From: Ensifer oleiphilus
Lineage (GTDB): Bacteria; Pseudomonadota; Alphaproteobacteria; Rhizobiales; Rhizobiaceae
Assembly: GCF_013371465.1 (NCBI RefSeq)
Contig: NZ_JABWDU010000008.1
Location: forward strand, 1 to 64,000
Length of the DNA stretch: 64,000 nucleotides
Direction: 5' to 3'
A program made the position numbers and the translations under genes. Below are positions 17,887 through 25,867 of this stretch, piece by piece (position 1 is the stretch's first letter; each line of letters starts with the position of its first letter). A model generated the notes under the pieces. That model was not told where the DNA came from and did not search any database. It worked only from the letters and a program-made list of their open reading frames with translations.

Positions 17887-18864
17887 TTAAGGGCAATTGC
17901 CTCCCGCCGGCGCATCGCAGGCAGGCGGGGGAACAATGACAGTCGCTCCAGTCTTTGCCACTCCACCTGGCTCAGGCAGCGGGACAGAATTCGCCGTCGC
18001 CGGCACCGCGGCGGGTTGCTGACGCACCGGTTGCTCGACGCGGACCGTACGCCTGACCGGCGCAGGTGCCGTCATCACGGTTGCGGGTCGAATGTCGGCG
18101 GGCGCCGGTTCCTTGCGGTAGATCGGGTTTCCAACCCTGCCGATGCCCGCCTCCAGCGGCGGCGGCGCGCCGTAAGGATTCCAGGCGGGATCCCCGAACG
18201 TCCCGGTAATCGTGTATCCGTAGACGGGCGCCAAGAGCTCGTTCTCGCTCGCACCGACAGCGCAATAGCGGAAACGGATCTGAATGGTGCCGTAGCCGTT
18301 AAGCCGCGAGCGATGGTTCTCTGCGCCACGGATCTGCTGCCAGGCGAAAATGCAGGCGTCATCGCCGCGGCCACGGCCATAGGCATAGCCGAACGGCCCA
18401 TAGTTGTTCTGTAGAAAATCCGACGACTGCGCCAGCGCCACGCCGGGGAGCGCACGCCGTGCCTGCCGCATCATCTCGGAGCTTCTGACTGCGACGTAGC
18501 CGCTCGTCTTCTGCTGGTCGAACCGAGCCTCCATCGGACCGAAGAACTGCACGCGCAGGACATTCTGTCCAGGCGTCGAAGCCGAGGTGAAAAGGTAAAT
18601 ATCCTGCTCGATCGCGTTGGTCTTTCGACGCTCGACCACGTTGAGAACCGCCGGCCCACCCGGCGGCGGCAGGATCAGCGCATTTTCTGCCGGAACAATG
18701 ACCGCATTCGTCGGCGTGCCGACATCGTTGTGCGTCGAGCAGCCAGAAACCAGAGCGCCCGCGGCGAACACAGCCGCAAACGCGACCGCGCCTCGCAGCC
18801 AGACAGCGGCTGCGGAACGTTCGCTCCGTGCGCCGAATCGCTTGCTGAAAAATCGTCCTGCCAT
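17887..18864 (-). CDS. bcsN: Cellulose biosynthesis lipoprotein BcsN
   Basis: A 325-residue protein with a membrane-leading N-terminus and a lipobox LVSGC near residue 42, so it is probably a lipoprotein. The middle part (VVERRKTNAIEQDIYLFTSAS, then a W-Q-Q-I-R region) matches the rhizobial BcsN family found at the head of type III bcs operons; the C-terminal ~90 residues are proline-rich and low in complexity. Its molecular role is not established. It is transcribed first, ahead of bcsA, and its promoter must lie in the 303-base gap before the divergent methyltransferase gene. Confidence 0.85.
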   Translation of the reverse strand: MAGRFFSKRFGARSERSAAAVWLRGAVAFAAVFAAGALVSGCSTHNDVGTPTNAVIVPAENALILPPPGGPAVLNVVERRKTNAIEQDIYLFTSASTPGQNVLRVQFFGPMEARFDQQKTSGYVAVRSSEMMRQARRALPGVALAQSSDFLQNNYGPFGYAYGRGRGDDACIFAWQQIRGAENHRSRLNGYGTIQIRFRYCAVGASENELLAPVYGYTITGTFGDPAWNPYGAPPPLEAGIGRVGNPIYRKEPAPADIRPATVMTAPAPVRRTVRVEQPVRQQPAAVPATANSVPLPEPGGVAKTGATVIVPPPACDAPAGGNCP

Positions 18865-19167
18865 ACCGGAGCATTAGTTGATTCAGGCAAATTCGCAAAC
18901 CCGTGAAGGATAGGGGATAACATTTCGACATTCACCGCGAGGGACAGATCTGATGCTGGACGCTATCGCAAGTGGCGGAACCGGATCGCCATTGCGCATC
19001 CGATCAATGGTCGTCGAACCGCCAGCGGCGCTGGACCGAAAAACAGGCCGCCAGAGGTATCGCTACTCCCTTTGCTCCCTGACGTACGCCATTTTTGCAG
19101 ATCGACGGACGATGAAGCTGCCACTTAAACTTCCCCTTCTACACCAGTCGAGTGGAAGAGGGACGAA
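18865..19167. promoter_or_regulatory. Divergent intergenic region between bcsN and the methyltransferase gene
   Basis: This 303-base gap separates two divergent genes and must carry both promoters. I see no convincing -35/-10 pair or clear palindrome. A run TTAGTTGATTCAGGCAAATT lies just outside bcsN. The open frame starting at 18953 has no family resemblance that I recognise and is probably not coding. GGAAGAGGGACGAA precedes the methyltransferase ATG. Confidence 0.4.
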
Positions 19168-20337
19168 ATGGCGCTGCCTGCTGTCACATCGAAACCGGAG
19201 GATCGCGTCGCGATTGCGCACTTGGGTCAGGCCTTGAAGACCGCGCTCGCAGACGAGAAGAGCCCTTTGAAATCGTTTCTGAATGGAGATCCGCAGCCTC
19301 GCCGGGCAATCGAGCGGGACCTGGAACCGACTGCTGTCGATGACCTCCTGCGCTTCGGCGTTGCGGAACAGGCAGGTGATCTTCTACGTCCACGATTTCA
19401 GGCGCAACTTATCGGCCCGCATCTCGTCTTTTCGGACCTGCGCCAGTCCATGCGCGTGGTGCGCAAGACGGAGGAGCGGAACGCCTACGTCGATCCGATG
19501 TGGGAGGGGCCAACGCTCTCCAATCTGCTTGTGAGGGAACCTGCGGAGAGTGGCCTGGATATGGGATGTGGCTGCGGCGTCATCGCCCTGGCGATGTCCA
19601 CCTATTGTAGGAGGGTCGTGGCTCTGGACATGAACCCCAGGGCGCTCATGCTCGCGCGCTTCAACATGGCGCTGAACGGTGTCGACAATGTCGAAGTCCT
19701 GGAATCCGACCTCTTCTCGGCCGTGCAGGGAGCGACCTTCGACCGGATCGTTTTCAATGCACCGGTTGGCATGGAACTCCTGCCGCGCAACGCTCTGGAG
19801 TCCGGGGAGCAGATCTTGATCCGGTTCTTCAGCGCGCTGAGCAAGCACCTCAAGAGCGGCGGCATGCTTCACATGAATGTATGCGTGAAGGAATGGAGCA
19901 GGGCGAGCTTCGCCACGAACCTGCGCGCATGGCTCGGAGAAAACCACAGAGATTTTCAAAGCCTTTTCATCGAGTTGTGGCGTGTCGAACGGGGCTTCAA
20001 GTTCAAGGTTCGTCGATGGCTTGCCCCCTTCGTGCTGCCGCGCCAATACGGGCGCTTGCTTCACATTCGCCGCGGCCTGCTTATTGCCGAAAGGAACGGC
20101 GTGGCACGACACGCAGAGACAGCCTCTTCCTACGATACGTGGGCGACATCTCTCGGGCCCCGGTTTGGGGCATCATTGGTGAAGTCCCTGTTGGGTGCCG
20201 ATCCCGGCAAGGCGCCCGCCGGCCCCGCAACCGCAGTGCTCAATACCTTGGATGACGACCACCGCCCTTTGGGCGGCTCCGTGACAACGGCAATTTTCAG
20301 CAAGCTGCAAAACGTGCCGGCGGCGGCCCTGCTTTGA
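19168..20337 (+). CDS. Class I SAM-dependent methyltransferase, divergent from the cellulose operon
   Basis: A 389-residue protein with a Rossmann methyltransferase core in the middle. Motif I is LDMGCGCGVIALAM (residues ~130-143), motif II is VVALDMNPRAL, followed by NVEVLESDLF. At the position where N-methyltransferases of the RsmC/PrmC/RlmG type carry NPPY/F, it reads FNAPV (196-200), so the substrate-base clamp is altered. About 110 N-terminal and 130 C-terminal residues are unassigned. Its target (RNA, protein or small molecule) is unknown. The link to cellulose rests only on head-to-head placement with bcsN. Confidence 0.7.
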   Translation: MALPAVTSKPEDRVAIAHLGQALKTALADEKSPLKSFLNGDPQPRRAIERDLEPTAVDDLLRFGVAEQAGDLLRPRFQAQLIGPHLVFSDLRQSMRVVRKTEERNAYVDPMWEGPTLSNLLVREPAESGLDMGCGCGVIALAMSTYCRRVVALDMNPRALMLARFNMALNGVDNVEVLESDLFSAVQGATFDRIVFNAPVGMELLPRNALESGEQILIRFFSALSKHLKSGGMLHMNVCVKEWSRASFATNLRAWLGENHRDFQSLFIELWRVERGFKFKVRRWLAPFVLPRQYGRLLHIRRGLLIAERNGVARHAETASSYDTWATSLGPRFGASLVKSLLGADPGKAPAGPATAVLNTLDDDHRPLGGSVTTAIFSKLQNVPAAALL

Positions 20338-21102
20338 CCGATTGCGTTCATCGTCCGACAAGCCTTGGCCGGCCCGCCAGTCTGGCGCGGATACACCGCC
20401 ACGTCTGAACATCAACGTTCTCATGGCACATCGAGAACGCAATACCAGCCTGCGCTGATAGTGACGGACTGCGTAGGACGATGTGCGGTCATCCGGCAAG
20501 GAACATACCGCAGAGCTATGCCTTGGCATCGGTCGAGGATTGCGACGCGACCGGTGGCCGACACACGGCCCACCCGAAGGGCCGGGCGCTTTTGACCCGG
20601 GACTGCATCGACAATCCGCACATGTCATCGGTCGGTAGAATTGTTGCCGGACTTGGCGCCGTGTGGCGCTTTCGTCGTTGGATACGAGGCAATTCTGTTG
20701 CGGCCACCAACGGAAAACACGGACCTGTCAAAACAGCGAACAAGTTCTTGCAGGCAAAATATTTCCAAAATATTCTGCGCCTTTTATTAATAATTCATGC
20801 CAATTTCGCGATTAACCGTTAAATTCTTTCACCAGGAGATATTTATCTTCTCTGCGCATTTACTTCTAAAAATCCGACGCGCAGAATAGAAAAACTTTCC
20901 GGCCAAATGATTTTCGACGGCCTTTTCACCTAAGAACGAGCCGCATTAAGCTTAGGCTGGAGATAGATTCGATCTGCCTGATCGAATTCTTGAACGAGCC
21001 AAAGCCTCTGCCAGCAGGTTCCTTTGAGACCGTCTCGTCATCGCAGCGTGCTGCCAACCATGGTTGGCTGCCGTCGCAAGCAGAGTGAAATTGGAGTTCG
21101 TT
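20338..21102. other. Gene-poor region, partly AT-rich
   Basis: No supported gene in about 765 bases. The left part has normal base composition with only short, unconvincing open frames. From about 20750 to 20960 the sequence becomes strongly AT-rich (TATTTCCAAAATATT, TTTTATTAATAATT, GATTAACCGTTAAATT), unlike the rest of the window. That stretch could hold promoters, a small RNA or a protein-binding site for the 40-codon gene that follows, but I cannot point to a defined element. Confidence 0.45.
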
Positions 21103-21225
21103 ATGAGAAGCCTACTTCCTGCCCGTTTCCAGGATTACGATTTCACCCCCATTTTCGTGGGTGCCGGATTCACACTTGCCATCGCCATCATCGCCTATGG
21201 CTCCTTGTTCGGCCGCATTCTTTAG
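21103..21225 (+). CDS. Small single-pass membrane peptide (40 residues)
   Basis: A short frame with a good ribosome binding site (GGAG at 21093-21096, 6 bases before ATG). It encodes 40 residues: a basic N-terminus (MRSLLPARFQDYDF), a hydrophobic stretch from about residue 15 to 36 (FVGAGFTLAIAIIAYGSLFG), and RIL at the end. That is one transmembrane helix. I do not recognise a family. It follows the AT-rich region and precedes the convergent LysR gene by about 90 bases. Coding is inferred from the SD site and composition. Confidence 0.45.
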   Translation: MRSLLPARFQDYDFTPIFVGAGFTLAIAIIAYGSLFGRIL

Positions 21226-21316
21226 ATCGTGGCCTGTTCAGTAGCACGCACCAAGGACGCTCAAGCGTAGGCCGCGATATCCGTGAGCTTTCCGCCCTCG
21301 CAGGCAGGAGCTTTGC

Positions 21317-22180
21317 TTATGCGACCTGCGTCTGCAGCCAGCTCTTGAACAGCAAGGCATGCGGCGTCTCGGGTTTCAACGCCGCTTGGATGAGGCCGTA
21401 TTCGGAGCCGTCGGGCGTGAACCCCATCGGGGCGATCAGCCGTTGGTTGCGAATATCGTCCAAGGCGATGATCCTTGGGCAGATCGCCACACCGAGGCCA
21501 CCGGCTGCGGCTTCCGCCATGAGGAAATGATGATCCATGTAGCGCGTGGCGCGTGGTTTCGGCGCGCCCGGGTTTGCCCGCTCCCAACTATCCCAGGCAT
21601 CGGGCCTCGTCTTTGACGCCAAGGCGACATAATCACCGGCCCAAAACCGCTCGACCATGCCGGCCTGCATCACAGGCCCCATCTCCTCCCTCGTCAGGAT
21701 CGTGACCGCGCAACGTGAGTCGATGGCAAAATCCAGACGCCGGATGGCAAGGGTCACGCGGTCACGGGAGAAGTCGAACGCTCCGCCACCGACAGCGAGG
21801 TGCAGATCAACCTGCGGATACCGGTCTTGAAAATCGGCCAGCCGCGGGATCAACCAGCGCATCGCCAGCGATCGTTCGCACGAGACCAGAACCGGTTGCG
21901 CCGAGGTTGCACTGCGCAGTTCATCGAGGGTCGTGGAAACGACGGCCAACGCCTTGGTCGTTGCCTGGGCCAACTTCTCGCCGTCTGCGGTCAGGCGTAC
22001 TCCACGGCCATGCGTTTCAAGAAGTTCAAGACCGAGATCACCCGCGAGCTTGGACACACGGCGACTGACGGCGCCGTGAGTGAGGTTCAACTCCGTGGCG
22101 GCGGCGCGCACCGAGCCCAGCCTCGCCACGACTTCGAAGGCGCGCAGGTCGTCAAGAGAGGGAATATCCGAGCGTTTCAT
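21317..22180 (-). CDS. LysR-family transcriptional regulator
   Basis: A 287-residue regulator of GcvA-like layout. The winged helix lies at about residues 6-65 (LDDLRAFEVVARLGSVRAAA, then LTHGAVSRRVSKL), followed by a linker helix and a periplasmic-binding-like effector domain from ~90. It is divergent from the DUF1537 kinase gene with 76 bases between the start codons, the standard LysR arrangement, so it probably controls that operon in response to a pathway intermediate. A 23-bp palindrome overlaps its own ATG. There is no obvious Shine-Dalgarno close to the ATG, so the message may be leaderless or poorly translated. Confidence 0.9.
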   Translation of the reverse strand: MKRSDIPSLDDLRAFEVVARLGSVRAAATELNLTHGAVSRRVSKLAGDLGLELLETHGRGVRLTADGEKLAQATTKALAVVSTTLDELRSATSAQPVLVSCERSLAMRWLIPRLADFQDRYPQVDLHLAVGGGAFDFSRDRVTLAIRRLDFAIDSRCAVTILTREEMGPVMQAGMVERFWAGDYVALASKTRPDAWDSWERANPGAPKPRATRYMDHHFLMAEAAAGGLGVAICPRIIALDDIRNQRLIAPMGFTPDGSEYGLIQAALKPETPHALLFKSWLQTQVA

Positions 22181-22201
22181 TGGTGACTAAGTATCACCAA
22201 T
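22179..22201. promoter_or_regulatory. Palindromic operator overlapping the LysR start codon
   Basis: The sequence is ATTGGTGA-CTAAGTA-TCACCAAT: perfect 8-bp arms around a 7-base centre. It contains the LysR ATG at one edge and lies 56 bases before the kinase ATG. The dyad and spacing suit a LysR dimer. A further partial half-site (GGTGATAT) lies at about 22268. Binding is inferred. Confidence 0.55.
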
Positions 22202-22256
22202 ACAGGTCAGATCATATCGCTTTTTTACCACTTATCAGGGCGGTATTGTCACCGTC

Positions 22257-23411
22257 ATGGAAAACTTTGGTGATATATTCAGTCGCATCTGCATCGTCGC
22301 CGACGACCTCACAAGTGCGGCGGATGGGGCCAGTCCCTTCCTGGCACGTGGCCACAGACCCCGCATCCATCGCCGGACACTGGCGGATGTTGAAACGGCC
22401 ATCTTGTCGGTCGATACCGGCAGTCGCAGCATGTCGGCGACGGACGCGGCGGAGGCAACGAGAGCAGCCGTCTCGGCATTCGCCGGAGATCGTACCCTCT
22501 ACAAGACCATGGACTCGACCTTGCGCGGCCATATCAGGGCGGAGATTCTGGCTGCCTTCCACGCCAGCGGACGGCAGCGCCTGGTAATCGCGCCTGCCTT
22601 TCCCGCTGCAGGGCGCACGACGATCGACGCTATCCAGTGGCTTGATGGAAGGCCTGTTGCCGACACTTTCTACGCGCAGGATCCGGCTCATCCCACACGC
22701 ACCTCCAACATCCGCGACCTCGTCGACCCGAGCCTAGGCACCCCTGGCCTCGTCACGATCGAGATGGGCGACGCTGAGGTTCGCACGGTTGCCTCAAGCA
22801 ACCGCGTCGTCATTGTCGATGCGGACAGTCAGGAAAAGCTGAACGACAGAGTGGCACGTCTTGCGCAGATGGGGCCGGCGCTGTGGGTCGGCTCACCCGG
22901 CATGGCCCAGGCGCTCGCCAAGCTGACGGCCCCCGCCACTGCCGGCGCTCCCGCAACACCGGCGCTGTCGGTCCGACGCGTTCTTGCCGTCGTGGGCAGC
23001 GCCAACAGGGTCAGCCGCGAACAGACGCCTGCGCTTCGCGCGGCTGGCGCCGCCATCTCCACGCGAGCCTCCGACATTTCCAGTGAAACCCAGATCGCCT
23101 GCCTCAGCGCGCCGGCGTCACGCCAGTCCGATGCCAGGAATGTGCTTTCGACGCTTGTCGACGAGGCCTGTGCCGCGCTCCAACAACAACGCTTCGACGC
23201 CGTCATTGCAACTGGCGGCGAGACCATGGACGCCCTTCTGCAGCGGCTGACTGTGAAGAGTTTCGCTCTGATCGGGGAACTCGAACCCGGATTTCCCATG
23301 GGATACGCCACGCGCGAAACGGGCCAGTCGCTTGCCATCGCCTTGAAGGCCGGGGGCTTTGGCACACCGACGACGCTCCTGAACGCGGCACGGCACCTTG
23401 TTTCGACATAA
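22257..23411 (+). CDS. Four-carbon acid sugar kinase family protein (DUF1537)
   Basis: A 384-residue kinase of the OtnK/DtnK family. The N-terminal substrate domain has CIVADDLTSAADGA (family ADDLTGA.D), and TLYKTMDSTLRGHI near residue 81 (family KxDSTLRG). The C-terminal nucleotide domain has VVGSANRVSREQ and IATGGETMDALL near residue 318 (family TGGDTA). Characterised members phosphorylate D-threonate, D-erythronate, L-threonate or related acids at the terminal hydroxyl with ATP. It is first in a three-gene operon with a PdxA2-type dehydrogenase, which normally uses the 4-phospho acid produced here. The exact acid is not determinable by eye. Confidence 0.85.
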   Translation: MENFGDIFSRICIVADDLTSAADGASPFLARGHRPRIHRRTLADVETAILSVDTGSRSMSATDAAEATRAAVSAFAGDRTLYKTMDSTLRGHIRAEILAAFHASGRQRLVIAPAFPAAGRTTIDAIQWLDGRPVADTFYAQDPAHPTRTSNIRDLVDPSLGTPGLVTIEMGDAEVRTVASSNRVVIVDADSQEKLNDRVARLAQMGPALWVGSPGMAQALAKLTAPATAGAPATPALSVRRVLAVVGSANRVSREQTPALRAAGAAISTRASDISSETQIACLSAPASRQSDARNVLSTLVDEACAALQQQRFDAVIATGGETMDALLQRLTVKSFALIGELEPGFPMGYATRETGQSLAIALKAGGFGTPTTLLNAARHLVST

Positions 23412-23427
23412 AACGGATAAAGCACCC

Positions 23428-24432
23428 ATGATTGACCCAGAGCGCCCTATCGCCATCACCATGGGCGACCCATCAGGCATCGGTCCCGAAATCGTTGCCA
23501 AGGCAATGCTCGACGGGCAGATCCGTCGACGGTGCATCGTCGTCGGCGACCCACGCGTGATGGAGCACGCCTTCTCGCAAATAAACACCACGGTCCGGAT
23601 CAATACGATCCGGGATATCAATGCAGCCCGGTTGGCGGACGGATCCGTCAATCTGATCGCATCGTCGTCACTCGACGTCCTGCCACCGGTCGGGGCCGTC
23701 GATCCGGCCAGCGGAAAGGCCGGCTTTGACGCGATCACGGCGGCAATTGATTTTGCCCTTGCGGGCACTGTGGCTGCCATCGTCACGGCGCCGATCCACA
23801 AGGAGGCCCTTGCTGCCGCCGGCGTTTGCCATCCCGGGCATACGGAAATCCTCGCCGAGCGGGCCGGAGCGTCGCGCGTCGCGATGTTGCTTGCCAACGC
23901 AGATATTCGAACGGTTCTCGTCACCATCCATTGCTCTCTGCTGGAAGCGATACGGCGTGTGGAATTCGATGCCGAGCTATCGGCCATCCGGCTCGCACAT
24001 CGGGGCGCGCGGGCCCTCGGCATCGAGGCGCCGCGGATCGCTGTCGCGGGCCTCAACCCGCATGCCGGCGAAGGTGGCCTGTTTGGGGATGAGGAGATCG
24101 CCATCATCGCACCGGCGATCGAAGCGGCGCGACGAGAAGGCATCGATGCCAGCGGCCCATGGCCGGGCGATACCGTTTTCATGCAGGCGCGACACGGCCG
24201 TTTCGACGTCGTGGTGGCGCAATACCACGATCAGGGGCTCATCCCCGTGAAGTATCTTGGACTGGAGAAAGGCGTGAACATTACACTGGGTCTGCCGTTC
24301 GTCCGCACCAGCCCCGACCATGGAACCGCGTTCGACATTGCCGGGCGCGGGATCGCAGACCCGGCAAGCCTCAAGACCGCAATCGACTATGCCCTCCGCC
24401 TTGCGGACGCGGCACCCGAACAGGAAAGATAA
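23428..24432 (+). CDS. pdxA2: PdxA2-type 4-phospho-acid dehydrogenase (PdxA family)
   Basis: A 334-residue NAD-dependent dehydrogenase of the PdxA family. Motifs are ITMGDPSGIGPE at the N-terminus, HPGHTE near residue 133 with a metal-binding histidine, LNPHAGEGGLFGDEE near 208 and QYHDQGLIPVKYLG near 269 with a second metal ligand. PdxA proper oxidises 4-phospho-hydroxythreonine in vitamin B6 synthesis. PdxA2 paralogues next to DUF1537 kinases oxidise 4-phospho-threonate or -erythronate, with decarboxylation to dihydroxyacetone phosphate. Context therefore favours sugar-acid catabolism. ATG 23428 lies 16 bases after the kinase stop. Confidence 0.86.
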   Translation: MIDPERPIAITMGDPSGIGPEIVAKAMLDGQIRRRCIVVGDPRVMEHAFSQINTTVRINTIRDINAARLADGSVNLIASSSLDVLPPVGAVDPASGKAGFDAITAAIDFALAGTVAAIVTAPIHKEALAAAGVCHPGHTEILAERAGASRVAMLLANADIRTVLVTIHCSLLEAIRRVEFDAELSAIRLAHRGARALGIEAPRIAVAGLNPHAGEGGLFGDEEIAIIAPAIEAARREGIDASGPWPGDTVFMQARHGRFDVVVAQYHDQGLIPVKYLGLEKGVNITLGLPFVRTSPDHGTAFDIAGRGIADPASLKTAIDYALRLADAAPEQER

Positions 24433-24433
24433 C

Positions 24434-25117
24434 ATGTCCGAACCCGACTTCATCTTCATGCTGACGCGCGATGACCGCACCGTGGCGGATGCTGCCGTTC
24501 ACTTGCAGACGGCGCTTGCCGCAGGCGTGAGACACATCGGCTTCAAGGATATCGGGCTGCCCTTTGCCGAGCTTGCCGCCCTCAACCGGACGATCCGGGA
24601 CAATGGCGCGCGCAGTTACCTCGAAGTGGTGTCGCTTGATGTCGACAGCGAAATCGTCTCCGTCAGGGCAGCGGTCAAGTTGGGCGTCGATTATCTGTTG
24701 GGCGGCACCCATGTTGCCGAGGTGCTTCCGCTGATTGAAGGAACCGACATCAGATATTATCCCTTCGCCGGCGGGATCACCGGGCATCCAAGCGTCTTGG
24801 AGGGCTCGATCGCAGACATCGCGGCCAGCGCCATCGATCTGGCAAGCCACGATGGCGTCCACGGGCTGGACCTGCTCGCCTATCGCTCTCAAACAGATGT
24901 TCCGGCGCTGATCAAAACCGTTTGCGCCTCCGTGAACAAACCGGTGATCGTTGCCGGATCGATCGATAGAGCCGCTCGGATCCAGGCCGTTATCGACAGC
25001 GACGCTGCGGGCTTTACGGTCGGCACCGCCGCACTCGACGGCGTGTTTCCGGCATCGCGGCAGGGTCTGGCGCAGCAATTGCTGGAGATCAGGGCCGCAA
25101 TGGCAAAAGCGTCCTAA
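24434..25117 (+). CDS. HisA/HisF-like TIM-barrel protein of the acid-sugar operon
   Basis: A 227-residue protein reading as a small (beta/alpha)8 barrel: FIFMLTRDDRTV at strand 1, VRHIGFKDIG at strand 2, DYLLGGTHV near residue 93, YYPFAGGITGHP near 110, and the phosphate-binding end PVIVAGSID then AAGFTVGTAALDG near 172-200. HisA, ThiG and related barrels bind phosphate at the last two loops in this way. I do not recognise a characterised orthologue. It starts one base after the pdxA2 stop, so it is tightly coupled to that operon and may act on the keto or phospho product as an isomerase or aldolase, or be a regulator. It overlaps convergent gntK by 4 bases. Confidence 0.6.
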   Translation: MSEPDFIFMLTRDDRTVADAAVHLQTALAAGVRHIGFKDIGLPFAELAALNRTIRDNGARSYLEVVSLDVDSEIVSVRAAVKLGVDYLLGGTHVAEVLPLIEGTDIRYYPFAGGITGHPSVLEGSIADIAASAIDLASHDGVHGLDLLAYRSQTDVPALIKTVCASVNKPVIVAGSIDRAARIQAVIDSDAAGFTVGTAALDGVFPASRQGLAQQLLEIRAAMAKAS

Positions 25118-25701
25118 CGCGAGCCCAAACCGGCATCCCGCGGTGCCGTCTTGCCCGGCAAACCCAGGCCTCGGAGTGCTGCAAGCGTTGCCTTTATCAC
25201 ATCGACCGCGGATTGATCGACATCGACGACGACGGTCCGGGGCTCGGCGATCGGCTCCTCCAGCGTCGCCAACTGCGTGTCGAGGAGCGATGCCGGCATG
25301 AAATGACCTTCGCGGTGCTGCATTCGGCCGGAGAGGACATCGCGGCTGCCGTGGAGATAGACGAAAGCCAGATCGCCACCGGCACTCTCGCGCAGCAGGA
25401 CGCGGTAGCTCCGCTTCAGCGCGGAACAGGAAACGACGATTGGCTCGGCACTTGCGGAAAGCTTCCGGCCGATCTCGCCAAGCCAGGGCCAGCGGTCCTC
25501 GTCGGTGAGCGGGATGCCGGCCGACATCTTGGCGATATTGGTTGGCGGATGCAGGGCATCACCCTCGATGAAGGCATAGCCAAAAGCCCGCGCCACCGCC
25601 TCGCCGACAGAGGTCTTGCCGCTGCCGGAAACGCCCATGACGACGATCGAGCCGGGGAACTTGGCCGCGTGGCCAAGGGGGGATGTGTCGGGGCTCGCCA
25701 T
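25114..25701 (-). CDS. gntK: Gluconokinase
   Basis: A 195-residue P-loop kinase. Walker A is VMGVSGSGKTSVGE near residue 21, followed by FIEGDALHPPTNIAKMSAG (the gluconate-binding block) and DEDRWPWL. Then come SCSALKRSYRVLLRE and HFMPASLLDTQLATLE, all diagnostic of GntK/IdnK. It phosphorylates D-gluconate to 6-phosphogluconate for the Entner-Doudoroff or pentose phosphate pathway. It follows the ketose operon on the same strand after a 166-base gap, so it may be read through from it or have its own promoter. There is no gluconate transporter nearby. Confidence 0.92.
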   Translation of the reverse strand: MASPDTSPLGHAAKFPGSIVVMGVSGSGKTSVGEAVARAFGYAFIEGDALHPPTNIAKMSAGIPLTDEDRWPWLGEIGRKLSASAEPIVVSCSALKRSYRVLLRESAGGDLAFVYLHGSRDVLSGRMQHREGHFMPASLLDTQLATLEEPIAEPRTVVVDVDQSAVDVIKATLAALRGLGLPGKTAPRDAGLGSR

Positions 25702-25867
25702 GGATCGTTCGTCTCTCCGGCTCGTGATTGCGACGCCGTTTGCTGATAGCGCCGCACCGGTACCGAAACAAGCCGACTTGCAGCGAAACCGCTTTGGCCT
25801 CAGACAAGAGCGCTTCGGCTTTCGCGTTTCCTCGGAGAAACCGGTGCGCAGCTTTCGCTGGAATATC

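Noticed and set aside
18953-19237. Short frame between bcsN and the methyltransferase
   Set aside because: No family resemblance, poor start context, and it overlaps the methyltransferase gene.
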